Shown: piece after piece, positions 10,497 through 20,989 of the stretch
How positions within the stretch are numbered: position 1 is the first letter of the stretch
How the letters are laid out: each line of letters begins with the position of its first letter
NCBI RefSeq assembly: GCF_020509005.1
Contig: NC_063014.1
Location: 6,014,001 to 6,078,000 of the forward strand
DNA: 64,000 bases
Direction of reading: 5' to 3'
Origin: Fulvia fulva
Taxonomy: Eukaryota > Ascomycota > Dothideomycetes > Mycosphaerellales > Mycosphaerellaceae
Translations under genes and position numbers: made by a program
The notes under the pieces: generated by a model
What the model was told of the DNA's origin: nothing
Database searches by the model: none
What the model saw: the letters and a program-made list of their open reading frames with translations, nothing else

Positions 10497-12240
10497 CGAC
10501 CTACTATATATTCGAAATTAATACGACGGCTAGAGCTTATAGGTACTAAATGACTAAGCCTTATAGACTAGGATAATTAAGATAAACTATAACGCTCTAG
10601 TAGCAGGCTATCTAGGACGAGCTCGTACTTATAAACTCGTAGTACGTAATTTCTACTAGCCTAGATTAGCGAGATCCGTACGTAGATACACCGCGAATTA
10701 CCGTACCTACCGTATAACAAAATCTCTATACTCCTAGCCACTAGGATTATTATAGCTACTTCCTGTTCTAGATCGGCCTTAGAAACATATTGTAGTCGAC
10801 TTCGTTGTCGGACTTCTAGACAGTACTCCTAACGGCATAGTCTATAACAACATTATGACCGTTACTAATAGGCTTACTAAGGAAGTCGAGCTAATCCCTA
10901 TTAGCGTAATGATAGTATAGAATGCGGCAAGGCTTTTCCTTAAACATATGTTCTATCGGCGCGGGTTTCCTAACACTATTATATTAGACCGTAGTAAGTA
11001 GTAGGTTACTACCTTCTAGAAGAAACACTATAAGATACTCCGTATAAATCGTAAGCTAAGTTCTTCGTATTACCTAGAAACTAATAGACAGTCAGAACGT
11101 ACTAACTAGGCGATAGAACAGTATCTTCGTATATTTACTAATAAGGTATAGGATGACTAGGTAGAATAGCTATACCTTACTTAGTTCGCGATTAATAATC
11201 ACCTGTCCGAGACTACTAGTATATCGCCGTTCTACGCTACCTTAGGCTACAACCCTAAGTTTATAGAGCGAGTTGACCTAAACGCTAGAAAGGAGGGAGG
11301 ACTGACTACTCTCTAGCGACTAGATACGCGATCAGCAGAAACCTTTATACGTCGAATTTACGAGCTTTATAAGCACCTTTAAGAGAATATACGAATGTTA
11401 TAAGCTCTCTAAGTAGAAGTAGCAAACCGCTACCGAAGCATTCCTCTAGACTATAAGGTAGGTAATTAGGTATATCTTAGTACTAAGAACATCCGTACGA
11501 CTCGACTATCTAAGAAGCTAGATAGGAAATATACCGGCCCTTACTAGATTACGGAAGTTATACCGGCTAGACTCTCTTATCGACTAAAACTATTAGACGC
11601 TCTAGCAGGACTTAATAACTACTTCTATACCTTACTACTATAACGAGCCGACCACCCCGATTTCCTACTACTTAAAGGGTAGTATCTAGCGCCGCTACTA
11701 CCGATAACTATCGAACCTAACACTACCGAGGCTAATATAGTAGCCGATATAGTAGTAGCACCTACGTATATATATTAGGTAGGAAAGATCCTTAATATAT
11801 ATACCCGTAAGCGGGTAGGTAAGGTAAAGAAGGGGCATAAGCGTAAGGTAGATATATAGTATAAGGTGAAATAGGCTAGATATTAGAACGAGGAGGATAG
11901 TAAGACCTAGCAACCTATAGAGGACATACTTAAACACGCGGCCGCCGCTATTATAGACTTTTACTATAACCGGCCGGAGTTGTCTACGCCTATAGGCTTC
12001 GTAGCTCTATCTAACTAGTCCCTACTAGCTACTAAGGTGCTCGGGCTTAATACGATTAGGGTTATTCCGAAAGACACCGTTACGAATAAGTCGCCTCGAG
12101 CCTTACCTCTAATAGAATCTGCTCCGTATATATTCGATACTCGAGTAGAGCCTATAGAGCCTATAATAATACCTAACTTTGGTTATAAGGATTATACGCG
12201 AGTACTAGCCGAAGATAGACGTAGGTCTAGGGTAAGCTAG
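10497..12240 (+). pseudogene. Gypsy A1 integrase, chromodomain and C-terminal tail remnant
   Basis: Integrase parts appear in order: the zinc-binding region near 10640-10760, the first catalytic Asp region (KHIVVDFVVGLLDS) near 10785-10825, a second-Asp region (IILDRSK, normally xxDRG) near 10980, and an ETNRQSERTN segment near 11080-11105 carrying the catalytic Glu. A GPY/F-like segment is near 11530-11560. A chromodomain is readable at about 11770-11940 (GKILNIYTRKR, YKVK, ARY, EDILKH). The last piece, 12037-12240, is open for 67 codons and matches a 66-codon frame at 44333-44533 in copy A3; it is the pol tail, not a separate gene. Stops are frequent elsewhere. Confidence 0.8.
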
Positions 12241-12434
12241 CTAACTAGGCAATATGTTTCTCGAAGGAAGCCGGTCGAGGATAGTCTTAATAGAGCGAAT
12301 ACGATGTTATCGGATAACGATAGGGTACTAGAGGATAATTAGGCGTTCGCGCGATTATAGAGCTCGATAGGCAAGTAGCCTTATAAGGTAGATAACGCTT
12401 AGAGGACTAAGGCGTATTTTGGGAGGGGGGATAC
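12241..12434 (+). other. Gypsy A1 pol end, 3' UTR and polypurine tract
   Basis: A non-coding stretch between the pol tail and the 3' LTR. It ends in the purine run GGGAGGGGGGA at 12421-12431, directly upstream of the LTR, the expected plus-strand primer site. Copies A2 (25605-25613) and A3 (minus, 44141-44150) have the same tract. Confidence 0.65.
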
Positions 12435-12618
12435 TATCACGGGTAGCCCGCGACCCCCTACTATAGCTACGTCGGCCCGGCTGAACCGTAGACCTTCCGT
12501 ATCGGGTTAGCGCGGCTTAGCTTTGCTTTATAACTTCGCCGCGCCTCGCGCTCCTCTTTCGTAGCTTCGTAGAATAACAACTATCTCGTTCGGACCCTAT
12601 AATACGCGCGCCCTTATA
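12435..12618 (+). repeat. Gypsy A1 3' LTR (184 bp)
   Basis: Same length and nearly the same sequence as 404-587; differences are mostly C/T or G/A, as expected from RIP. Followed directly by a LINE-2 3' end. Confidence 0.88.
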
Positions 12619-12730
12619 GCGGGAAGGGTTTTTACCTATTCGGGTTTCCCTTTATTTATAATAATAGATATATACCTATATAGGCCGAATAGGGTCCTAG
12701 AATAGGGGAATAACAAATCTATCTATCTAT
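12619..12730 (+). mobile_element. LINE-2 3' end fragment
   Basis: The 112 bases starting GCGGGAAGGG and ending AATCTATCTATCTAT match the last part of the full LINE-2 (about 59038-59151), with extra C-to-T changes. Either a severely 5'-truncated insertion or the right-hand remnant of a LINE-2 that Gypsy A1 entered. Confidence 0.75.
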
Positions 12731-12739
12731 ATACTCCTT

Positions 12740-13320
12740 CGTCTACTCTCGTCTAGCCCTCCTCGCCTCCTTTACCCTTTCCGCGTACGCCGGGGTCTAG
12801 AATAGCTTCTGTCTTTAAGAAGGTCGAGTATAAGGTATATACCGACGAGCTACCTCCTATACGACTATCGTTATACGTTCGGCTTCTTTATCGAGCTCGG
12901 CTTCTTGTTCTACTTCTATTCCCGCTTCTAGTCTCGTATTTACTCTATTATCGTATAGTCGTACCGCTAGTTTATCTCGGATTTCCTCCTACGGGGCCTT
13001 CTTCTAGTTTAGGTATAGCTCCGCTATAGGTTCCTCCTCGACTCCTACCTCGATTATTGTCTAGATCGGGATATAGTCTAATCCTACTTCGAGTAAGAGG
13101 TTTAGGCGGTACTTATCTACTCTCGTTACTAGCTCTCTCGAGAGGAAGTATAGGTTAATCGTACTTACGCTTAATCTCGCCTTCTACGTCTCTATACCCT
13201 TTAGTATCGCTAGTTCTATATCGCGGCTCGCGGTGATTTCTAGTAACTTGCCTCCTAGATATACGTATAGGGGGGTAAAGTCTAGACCCTATTACGGGTA
13301 GTTATCTATATAGATAGGTT
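12740..13320 (-). pseudogene. LINE endonuclease C-terminal fragment, RIPed
   Basis: The minus strand reads WGLDFTPLYVYLGGKLLE, then a stretch ending LGLDYIPI-like (the usual SDHxPI) and a long charged linker ending VKEARRARR, the region between endonuclease and RT in this window's LINEs (compare LINE-1 at 7330-7860 and LINE E near 34790-35050). The RT part that should follow to the left is missing, and the start (the GDFN motif) is damaged at about 13320. Many stops. Confidence 0.65.
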
Positions 13321-13657
13321 ACCTAGATATATCTACCCTTGTCTAATTATCTAATCGTCCGGTAGCTTAAACGATACTAGCTATTTTATAAGCGCTACTA
13401 CGTATACCTTATAGACCTTACTATACTTCTTCTATAGAAGTTTCTAGATCTCTTTCGTATCTCGTATATCTAAGATTTCTTAGTTGTCCTCCTCGGACAA
13501 ATATACTAAGATAGTATATCTCGCTATACCGTTCGCCTTCGAAGTAATCTTAGGCGTAACGGATTCTAGGGCATTAGCCGACGAGTCGTCGATAACCTAG
13601 AATACCTCCCGGCTTTCGAGATAGTCTCGTAGTATAATAAACTAGCGCTTCTAGTTA
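13321..13657. other. Unclassified RIPed sequence
   Basis: CA/TG-poor and TA-rich like its neighbours, with stops in all frames. I could not match it to any element domain here. It may be the outer part of the adjoining LINE fragment or the flank into which the LTR at 13658 inserted. Confidence 0.4.
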
Positions 13658-13843
13658 TTATAAGTAGGGATAAGTACGTAGTCGGGTAAGGTATAAGTCG
13701 AATAGATGTTCTATCTAAGAGAGGCGTAGAGGGCGCGAGAGTTATATACGGGCGCTAAGCCGCTAGTCGGATTAGTTAGCGAGCGCGGGGTCTAGGTACG
13801 TACCTACGGGTTTAAGTAAAGATACGCCGGTACGGTAATACTA
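13658..13843 (-). repeat. Gypsy C LTR (about 186 bp)
   Basis: A nearly identical block occurs at 41580-41764. A C-rich run immediately to the right (13844-13850, a polypurine tract on the minus strand) makes this the 3' LTR of a minus-strand element whose interior lies to the right. Confidence 0.65.
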
Positions 13844-14370
13844 CCCCCCTTCTTAGAGTACGCTCCGGAGTACTCTCCTCTTCTCTTATATCTATCGTAT
13901 CTATTATATCTCTTATTACCTTCGTAAACACCTTATTATCTATTAGACTATATGTATCGCTCTCTTTCTTATAAGCTCGGAGGCCTAGTTCTACCGGTAT
14001 TAGAGTTATCGCTACTTATACTAGTTAGCGCGCTATACGTATACCTATAGTATTCTTATTCGGTATCTAGTCTATAGGTAGTTAAAAACTAGGTAGCTTA
14101 GTCGCTCTCGGGTAGTTATAGTAAAAGTCGGCTACGGAGCCGGCGGTAGTCTCGATAACCTAGTCCGTAGCTTTATAGGATAGCTTATTATATCTAATAT
14201 ATTTTACTAAGTATTCCTAATATAGCTACTTACCTCCTACTAGTATTAGTCCTCGCGGCTATCTCTCTTATAGTATAGAATTTGCTTAACTTCCTATTAA
14301 TCGGGTTCGGCGGGATCGGCTTTATATTATTCGTCGTCGATAATCCGGATCGGTAGTAGTATATCCTATA
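13844..14370 (-). pseudogene. Gypsy C pol C-terminus with chromodomain, truncated
   Basis: On the minus strand from about 14316 leftward: EVKQILYYK, then LVKYIRY and a segment ending ADFYYNYP. This is the order of a chromovirus chromodomain (VxxIL.., EYLVKWxGY, W.P, AIxDFxxRxP). Stops occur at Gln/Trp positions. The rest of pol should continue to the right but LINE B begins near 14385. Its start recurs in the other orientation at about 20886-20950. Confidence 0.6.
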
Positions 14371-14621
14371 ACCGGTAGATAAACTAAATATAAATAAATG
14401 AATATATTTATAATGCCTATCTAGCTCCTAAAAGGTCTACGAGGCTAGGGACTATTAAGGAAGAGAGAGGGGAAAACCGTCGTATAGGGAAAAACCCTCT
14501 TTAGGTATTAGTAGGTTCCCTCTATTACTTATCGGTCAATCTGTCGTACTAGAAGCGGTAAGTACTAGGTAGTTAGCCGCCCCGGAGTACTAATCTACCC
14601 GGTGCCTAGGAACGAGTGTTA

Positions 14622-14745
14622 GTAGCTAGCCGACTATCGAGTAGACGATAGGTCGACTATTAGTAGAGGCGGGTCGCCTATCGAGTAGGAGACAGGTTGG
14701 CCGTCGAGCGGAGAACGAGCTAGCCGTCGAGTAGACGACGAGTCG
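14622..14745 (-). repeat. Degenerate short tandem repeat in the LINE B 3' region
   Basis: Units built around GCCGACTATCGAGTAGACGA and GCCGTCGAGTAGACGACGAG recur about four times at 14630-14742, with spacing of roughly 24-43 bp and many substitutions. It lies between the ORF2 end and the 3' terminus of LINE B and has no counterpart in LINE-1. Confidence 0.5.
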
Positions 14746-14899
14746 ACCCTTCCGGGCTCCTACACTTTATTAGTGCCCCTGTCGCTATTCCTCCTATACT
14801 CGGGGTCGCTATAGGCTACGGTCTACCCGTATACGTAGTCGTCGGTACCGCCGGAGTCCTACTACGTCTATAGGTAGGGCGCCTTCGAAGGCTTCCTAG

Positions 14900-17800
14900 A
14901 GCTCTCCCTCCTAGGCTATCTCCCCTATTCTTACTACTATCTTACCCGCTATCTAGAACTACTATAGTAGGCCGGTCCGTATTACTATTCGTACCGCTAC
15001 TCGTATCCTACGCGCTATACCTATTATATATTAGAAGTCTATAGCCCTAGTCTCGAGGCGTATTACCTATCGGGCTTCTATAAAGCGTAGGTAGAATAGT
15101 ACGACGTATTTCGGCGTCTAGATACGTCTATATTCGTATAGGCTACTATCTACTCCCGGTACCTTTCGGCGGTATAGGTAGTCCTTAAACCTAATATATT
15201 CCGAGCGGAGTAGTATCGCGACTATTACCTATAGGCGGGTAAGGGCTCGGAAGAGTATTACCCTGTCTCGGCTAATAGGTCCTATCTTCGCCGCTACCTC
15301 GTCTTCTCGTCGGTATACTCGTCGCCGTAGTAGTTGCCCGTTCGGGTACCGTTCGCCTTTCTCCTAGCGCTCGTTCTAGATTCCTTATATATATCTACGG
15401 ACCGCGTTCGCTATAGCCTTCCGTTCTTCGCGTCCCTATCCCGCTCCTACTACTAGTATACTACTAGCTAGGGCCTATACTCGGAGCTTTACTATCGGTA
15501 TTTATTACGTATCTAGCTACCGCTAGGCCTATAATCCTATCTTCTTTTTAGGCGCTATAGATTAAAGGCGTATCGTAATCGCCTAGTACGCCGCGCGGAT
15601 ATCGCTCCCTACCTTACTATTTACCGTCTAGAGCGTATAGCCTATAGCGAGCTATTAGAGGTAGAGGTCTAGTAGCGTAGTCTACGTATCCGCTTCTAGG
15701 ACCTACGTCGGTATAGTACGGTATACCCCGGTCACCCTACGTAAACACTCGTTCTATACGTTTTGAATCTACTTTATCTAGCTAGTCGCGTAGGATAGAT
15801 ACTAGACTAGTACCCTAAAGGTGATCGCCGGTCGGACGATAGAGCTATATAGCTAGCGTACCTTTACGAAGGCTACGCCCTATATAGAGGCCGCGAGGCG
15901 TATAACTAAGGCTTTGTTCTAGTCTCCCCGCTACCGGAGCTACTTTAGGTAGGCGTACTACCGGAGTTACGTATCTACTTAGAATCCTAGGACCCGGATA
16001 GATAGCTATAGAGTAATCTAGCTTACGCCGGTCCCGGCCTCAATTATAGCTTAGAGGTTATACTTCTTCGGGGTCCTCGTAAGGTAGATTATCTAGTACT
16101 TCTTAGGTACGAAGACTACCCCGTATCGCGCTACCTATTCGTTATATACCTCGAGCACCGCTTCGAGTTAGCGGTAGTTAGTCTTAGTTAAGTCGCTATA
16201 TATTAGGATGTTCGTGTTATCGATAAAGCCTATATAGGAGTTAGTACCGTCGGCGCTTCCCCTAAGTAGCGGGAGGAGCGTAGAGGCGAATAAAAGGAAG
16301 AGGATTAGGGAGAGCGATAAGCCCTACGGGATCCCCGTTTCCGTAGGCCGTATCTAAGGTTTACGCTACTCCCCTAGGACGAGCTACGTAAACCGGTTAC
16401 TTAGGAAGGACTTGATAAACGCGACGAGCTAGCTAGGCAGACCTTTCGCCCGGAGGTTATAGAGTAGTCGGGCGTAGGAGACTTTATCGAACGCCCCCGA
16501 GATATCGAGGGATAGTAGGGTAGCGACCTATTATCGGCGTATTACCTAGATTATATAAACCTATTCCGTGACGAGTTCTAGGGCGGTCGTCGTAGACCGC
16601 CCTAGTCGGGCTCCTATCTACTCGGCTAGAAGGAGCTAGTACTCCTCGGCTAGCTTAGAGATATAATCGGCTACGATACGCTCTAGCGCCTAACCGATCG
16701 TACTAAGTAGGGCTATCGGGCGGTAGGCCTTCCTAATGTCGTATCTAGCCTTACCCTCCTTACGGAGGACGACTATACTCGAGTACCGGAAGGGGGTCGG
16801 TACGTATAACTACTAGAGGTATACCGTAAATAGCCCCGCGAGGTACGGGGCAAGCGTCTAGCGGTAGTACTTAAGGAATCGGTTAGGGATCTTGTCTAGT
16901 CCTAGGGCCTTATCTAGTAGCGCCGCTTTTAGTACTATTAGTACCTCCGCCTCCGTTACTTCTTAGCTAGTCTCGAGCTCCGTTAGGTATATAAAGCCTT
17001 CGATATCGTCGAGTCGGATAGTAACCGGAGGAGGGAAGAACGCCTCTACTAGCGCGTCGGCTCTACCTTACTAGGCTTCTAAGAGGACCCCTTACCTATT
17101 ACGGATAGGTAGGAACTATAGTAGTAGTAGCGGCGTCTCCGGCTTCCTCGTACGCGCCTACTTAGCGAGCTTCTAGACCTTACTTCTATCTCCTATAACT
17201 TTACGGACGGCGTTACGCTACGTAATATTACCCTAGCGTCTAATAATCCTTCTCGTTATCTAGTGGGCAGTATCGGGCGTATATAGCGTCCTATTTTATC
17301 TCGTTCTACCGGCGCCGCGCCGCTACCGTTATATAGACTACGTCTACGTATTCCTACTACTAGGCTAGCGACGCGTACTTTAAGGGTCGGGTATAGGGGA
17401 TCTTATCCCGGATTACTCTTACTATATACTACTATAGGCTCCCTACCGCTATATCGATTTCCGCCTCTACGCGGAGGGGTACCGGCGGTACGAGGGCCGT
17501 TATTCGTTCTTTTAGTACCTAATTAATCTCCTTCTAGTCCGCTCTCTTCTACTAAGGCCGTAGTTCTAGGGCTAGTAGCGCCTATAGGTATATTACGTCG
17601 AACGTCGTACGGATAGCTAGGTAGTCTAGATAGCCGGTATCGAGTTCTAGGTCTATATCGTAGAAGATAGTCCGCTAGGCTATCTACTATATCGCGAAGG
17701 TTAGGTTAAGCGTCTAGGTCGTATTTTTCTACTAATACGTAGCCGTACCTACGGGAAGTACTAGGCTAAGGCCGGATGCCTCTACTAGACCGATAAGCGC

Positions 17801-18310
17801 GTCTACGGCGCTATAGGCCGAGAGTACGCTATCGCCTCCCTATCTTAGGTAGTAGAGGTTAAGGTCGCCGACTAGGATATATATATTAGCTTCCTCTTAG
17901 AGAGCTTCTTAGAGCTAGTAGAGGGTAGCCGACTAGCTATCGTCTTCTATCGAGCCCGGTACTAAGTACGGGTTATAGGCGTTATAGATAGCTATTGTCT
18001 TACCGTCGGTAAGGCGTAGCCGTAGAGAGGCTATGTCGCTAGAGTAGGTATAGGTCGTCTACGTTATTATCGCGATTTCTTTACTTACGTAGAAGTAGAC
18101 CCGCGCTACCGGCTAGTCGCCTTAGAGTACTATAAGGTAGTATCTCGGGTCTACGAGTATCGTCTTTCCGTTTGTCTACTACTCTTAGATAGCGACTATA
18201 TAGTGCCTACTAGGGTATAGTAGGCTAAGGAGTAGCTTCTAGGCCTTGTCCTTACTCTTATTAGCGTTATACTATACGATAGTTAGCTAGGTAAGCGTAC
18301 TATTTATAGT
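14900..18310 (-). pseudogene. LINE B ORF2 remnant: endonuclease and reverse transcriptase
   Basis: Read right to left: the endonuclease start near 18290 (LANYRIV and a stretch matching QYNxxKSKDKA with stops at Gln/Lys), a GDFNLYYLR-like motif near 17865, the RT entry KALGLDKIPN near 16875-16905 (KAPGPDKIPN in LINE-1), GIP*G near 16333, and FIDNTNI near 16207-16230 where FVDDTNI is expected. Both Pro-to-Leu and Asp-to-Asn changes are RIP-direction transitions. Boundaries are approximate. Confidence 0.75.
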
Positions 18311-18828
18311 TAGACTATTATATTAGCTATAGTTCTCCCTTCTACCTCCGTAGGTTTACTACTATATTATCGTCCTCGTCGCCCTCGCCCTCGCCTTCGT
18401 TATCCTATCGCGGGGCCGGCGTCGCTAGCGTAGCTACCGGTAAGGGTACGCTACCTCCGTAGGGGCGGAATATCGTCGTATCGAGGCGCGTCTATCCGAG
18501 GCCCTAAGCCCGGGGGTCGGTAAGCGCTAGTCGGCCTACTCCGTATATTAAGCGTCTATCGCTATTTAGCCTCCTCTTCTTACTCCTATATATAACCGGC
18601 TAGAAGCCGTCGGCGTCGACTCTTAGACGATATAGTACTATCGCTATTCCTCCTCTTTCCTAGCGTATACCTAGGCGCGCTCCTACCGCTTATTCCGCTA
18701 CCTACCTCTTTACTCTATATCCGCCTATCTACGCCTTATAGTCCCTACTATAGTTAGCGTACTTACTTATCTTAGGTTAGGGGCATTTACGGGTATTATA
18801 TACCTTCGCGTAGTAGCCGTAGTAGGTC

Positions 18829-18842
18829 TCCTACCTATAATA
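18829..18842 (+). repeat. Target-site duplication of truncated LINE-2, left copy
   Basis: TCCTACCTATAATA, repeated exactly at 19818-19831 on the other side of the insertion. Confidence 0.88.
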
Positions 18843-19817
18843 GATAGATAGATTTGTCATTCCCCTGTTCTAGGACCCTATCCGGCCTATGCAGGTATAT
18901 ATCTATTGTTATGTACAAAGGGAAACCCGAATAGGTGAAAACCCTTCCCGCCCCCGACTACTCCTTGTCTAGATTAGCTTTCCCTCTGAACGTACGTAGT
19001 CCATGTCACTACCCCGTTAGCCCCCGCTCCTAGCCGGTCTCGTCGCGCTGCGTCGTGTCCTCTCTTCCTGCACTGCTCCTACTAGGCGGTACTGTTCTAG
19101 CCAGCCCTTCTCTAGTATCCAGTTCGTAATGCGCCGTAGGTCTTCAGCGTTGTTAAGAAGTGCCCCAATCGTCCGGTTCCTCGCCTTTGCCATCTACTCC
19201 CCCCTTCCTAGCGACCACCTCGGACAGACGAGGAGTGCGTGCCGTACGTTCTGGGAGCGATAGCCGCAGGGGCAGCTAGTATTCGTGTATCCTGGGACCT
19301 TCCTCCATGATAGGTACCCCTGGAGGCCGATGTGTTCGCTTCGCAGTTGGGTTGCTATGCTACTCTGTGCCCTCGTAAGGCGGTAGTGGATGAGCTTCGG
19401 GGGGTGCTTGACCGCGGATTTTGTAGCTGACCATTCCTTAGGTTGTCCCGCTGGCTGAGGGCGTCCACTATGCCCTACAACCTGGTTGTTCCACCTCTCT
19501 TTCCATAGTTGCTCTACAAACGATTTCTCACCTTCCCATTGTGTTGCTAGCTGTTCGTCCCTTGCCCGGTAGTTCGGCTCGTTTCCGGGTCGAATGCCCT
19601 TATGCGCTAGTACTGATTCGCGGGCCCTTGCGACTGCACTGGCGATGACCTTCTGTACTGGGTACTGTGCCGACTTGCCTAAGTAGGAGGTCCGTAGTCC
19701 CTAGATGTATAGATCGATCGGCGGTATAGCGGTCTCGTGCTCAAGCATCCTCGTTGGTGTCGACTTATATGCCCCGGTGACCTTCCTTAGGCATTGGTTT
19801 TGGATCTTCGCTAGCGG
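18843..19817 (-). mobile_element. 5'-truncated LINE-2 copy, lightly mutated
   Basis: 975 bp, flanked by an exact 14-bp duplication. Its 3' end at the left starts with the reversed ATCT tail. It aligns with about 58180-59151 of the full LINE-2 but keeps normal CA/TG content over most of its length, while LINE B on both sides is saturated with TA. The truncation point (19817) coincides with the sharp change in base composition. Confidence 0.88.
18960..19815 (-). pseudogene. C-terminal part of LINE-2 ORF2 with CPCGY motif
   Basis: The minus strand encodes the end of ORF2, including SCPCGYRSQNVRHALLVC near 19220-19280, aligned with CPCGYLSQNPEHMVLNC of LINE-1. The downstream helix (AKARNRTIGALLNN, WMLEKGWLEQY) also parallels LINE-1. 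The N-terminus, endonuclease and RT are missing through 5' truncation, so it is inert. Confidence 0.75.
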
Positions 19818-19831
19818 TCCTACCTATAATA
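19818..19831 (+). repeat. Target-site duplication of truncated LINE-2, right copy
   Basis: TCCTACCTATAATA, identical to 18829-18842; LINE B resumes after it. Confidence 0.88.
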
Positions 19832-20770
19832 CTTTATAGTATGCCCGAATCCCTAGTACCGGAAGTACTAGGTTACTATATAGGTATAGTCGTGCTTTTT
19901 AACGTAGTAGTACGAGTAGGCTAGGACTCGTCCCTTCTCTAAAGCCTAGATCCTCTAGCTATTATACTTAAATACGAGTACGAGCGACGAGTGTTTCCGC
20001 TCTATTCGTTCCGGCTTCTTTAGCTAGTACGCCCGGGTAATAACGAGACCTAGGATAGTAGCCTAGTTATCCTTTACGATAGTATCTCCTATCGCTACCG
20101 GGCTAGTGTCTACTAGGAAGGTATTAACTCGGACACTATATATAAGGGCCTAGTATACTAGTACGACTAGCGCTACGCTCTTCGCGTTTAGTACCTCGAC
20201 CGCCTAGGCTACGCTCTATAGTAGCGTCGGTCTCCTCGCTATAGTTACGAGCGTATAGCGTACGTCTCTACTCTTTAGCTTCTAGGCTATAATAATGTCT
20301 TATTTACTAGCCTATCGCGCCTACTCTACGAGTCGTTAGTACGATAGTACCGCTACCCGCTCTCTTTCTTTAGGGTTGTCTATATATATCGTAACCTTAT
20401 ACTAAACTAGCCTAACGCGGTACGTTAGTTACTCTACGGCTACTATAGCCGCTTAGGTATATATCGCCGGTCTAGCTCTTCCTAGCGCCTAGATCTCCCG
20501 TAGGAGGTCCGCGTTCGTCACTTCCTTTACTAGTACTAGCGCCTTCGTCGCCCGTAGTAGCTTCTAGATCGCTTTAGCTAAGCTCTCGAAGAGGCTACGG
20601 ATCGCGCGTTTATAGGGTAGATTAGCGCTCGCGAGGGTAGCTATAATTTCGTATATAATCGCGGTATATTCTACCGTGTCTATACCGTGTTTCGTATCCT
20701 AGTTCTTCTAGTTAGTAGCTTGCGGTTGTTATAGTCGTTATAGTAAATAGTCTCCGTATTTCGTTTCTCC

Positions 20771-20950
20771 CGGGCGCGTCGTCGCTCCCCGCGTTTCCCT
20801 TCGTTCGCCGCCTTTCGAGGGCGCTCTTTACTTTTACGACGCTGTCGCCCCTTCGTTTATTATCGTCTAGAAGGCCTCTATACTACTCGAACCCGATTAA
20901 TAGGAAGTTAAGCAAATTCTCGACTATAAGAAGAGATAGCTGCGAGGACT
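20771..20950 (+). pseudogene. Small Gypsy C-like fragment (start of chromodomain) and unassigned sequence
   Basis: From about 20884 the plus strand reads EPD, two stops, EVKQILDYKKR, the same segment found inverted at about 14316-14270. Upstream sequence (20771-20883) is probably more of the same element or the LINE B 5' end; I cannot tell. It stops near 20950, where Gypsy A2 similarity begins. Confidence 0.45.
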
Positions 20951-20989
20951 AATACCGGTAATTAAGAGATATAGAATATAAGAGACGGA

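Larger units (their letters stand above)
404..12618 (+). mobile_element. Gypsy A copy A1: RIPed Ty3/Gypsy chromovirus, split by LINE-1
   Basis: Two 184-bp LTRs in direct orientation (404-587, 12435-12618) bound a gag-protease-RT-RNase H-integrase-chromodomain order on the plus strand. Without the nested LINE and one copy of its target duplication the element is about 7.2 kb, matching copy A3. All domains carry many TAA/TAG codons, so nothing is translatable. No 5-bp target duplication is visible: the left flank is Copia and the right flank is a LINE-2 3' end, which suggests this copy was rearranged after insertion. Confidence 0.85.
18360..20700 (-). pseudogene. LINE B ORF1 remnant with decayed zinc knuckles
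   Basis: Joining 19832 and above to 18842 and below across the LINE-2 insertion gives a knuckle-like run (Y-x2-Y...ETYYGYYAKVYNTRKCP) in which most Cys have become Tyr, as TGC/TGT-to-TAC/TAT transitions predict. Upstream sequence to about 20700 is coding-like only in pattern and full of stops. The N-terminal limit is uncertain. Confidence 0.5.
14385..20770 (-). mobile_element. LINE B: RIPed Tad-like LINE, split by a truncated LINE-2
   Basis: A minus-strand LINE with its 3' end at the left (T/A-rich tail near 14370-14410) and 5' end near 20770, the latter approximate. It has the same ORF1-ORF2 plan as LINE-1. Heavily RIPed, no open frame of note. The LINE-2 insertion at 18843-19817, with a clean 14-bp duplication, splits ORF1. 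No clear target duplication for LINE B itself. Confidence 0.7.

Noticed and set aside
12037..12240. 67-codon frame, with a near-identical 66-codon frame at 44333-44533, as a small conserved gene
   Set aside because: Both are the same C-terminal tail of Gypsy A pol; conservation reflects copies of one element.
13606..13657. Left boundary of Gypsy C LTR extended further left
   Set aside because: Sequences before 13658 and before 41580 do not match each other, so the repeat ends there.
14622..14745. Short repeats as a CRISPR array
   Set aside because: Units are degenerate and irregularly spaced, without unique spacers; fungal RIPed LINE context.
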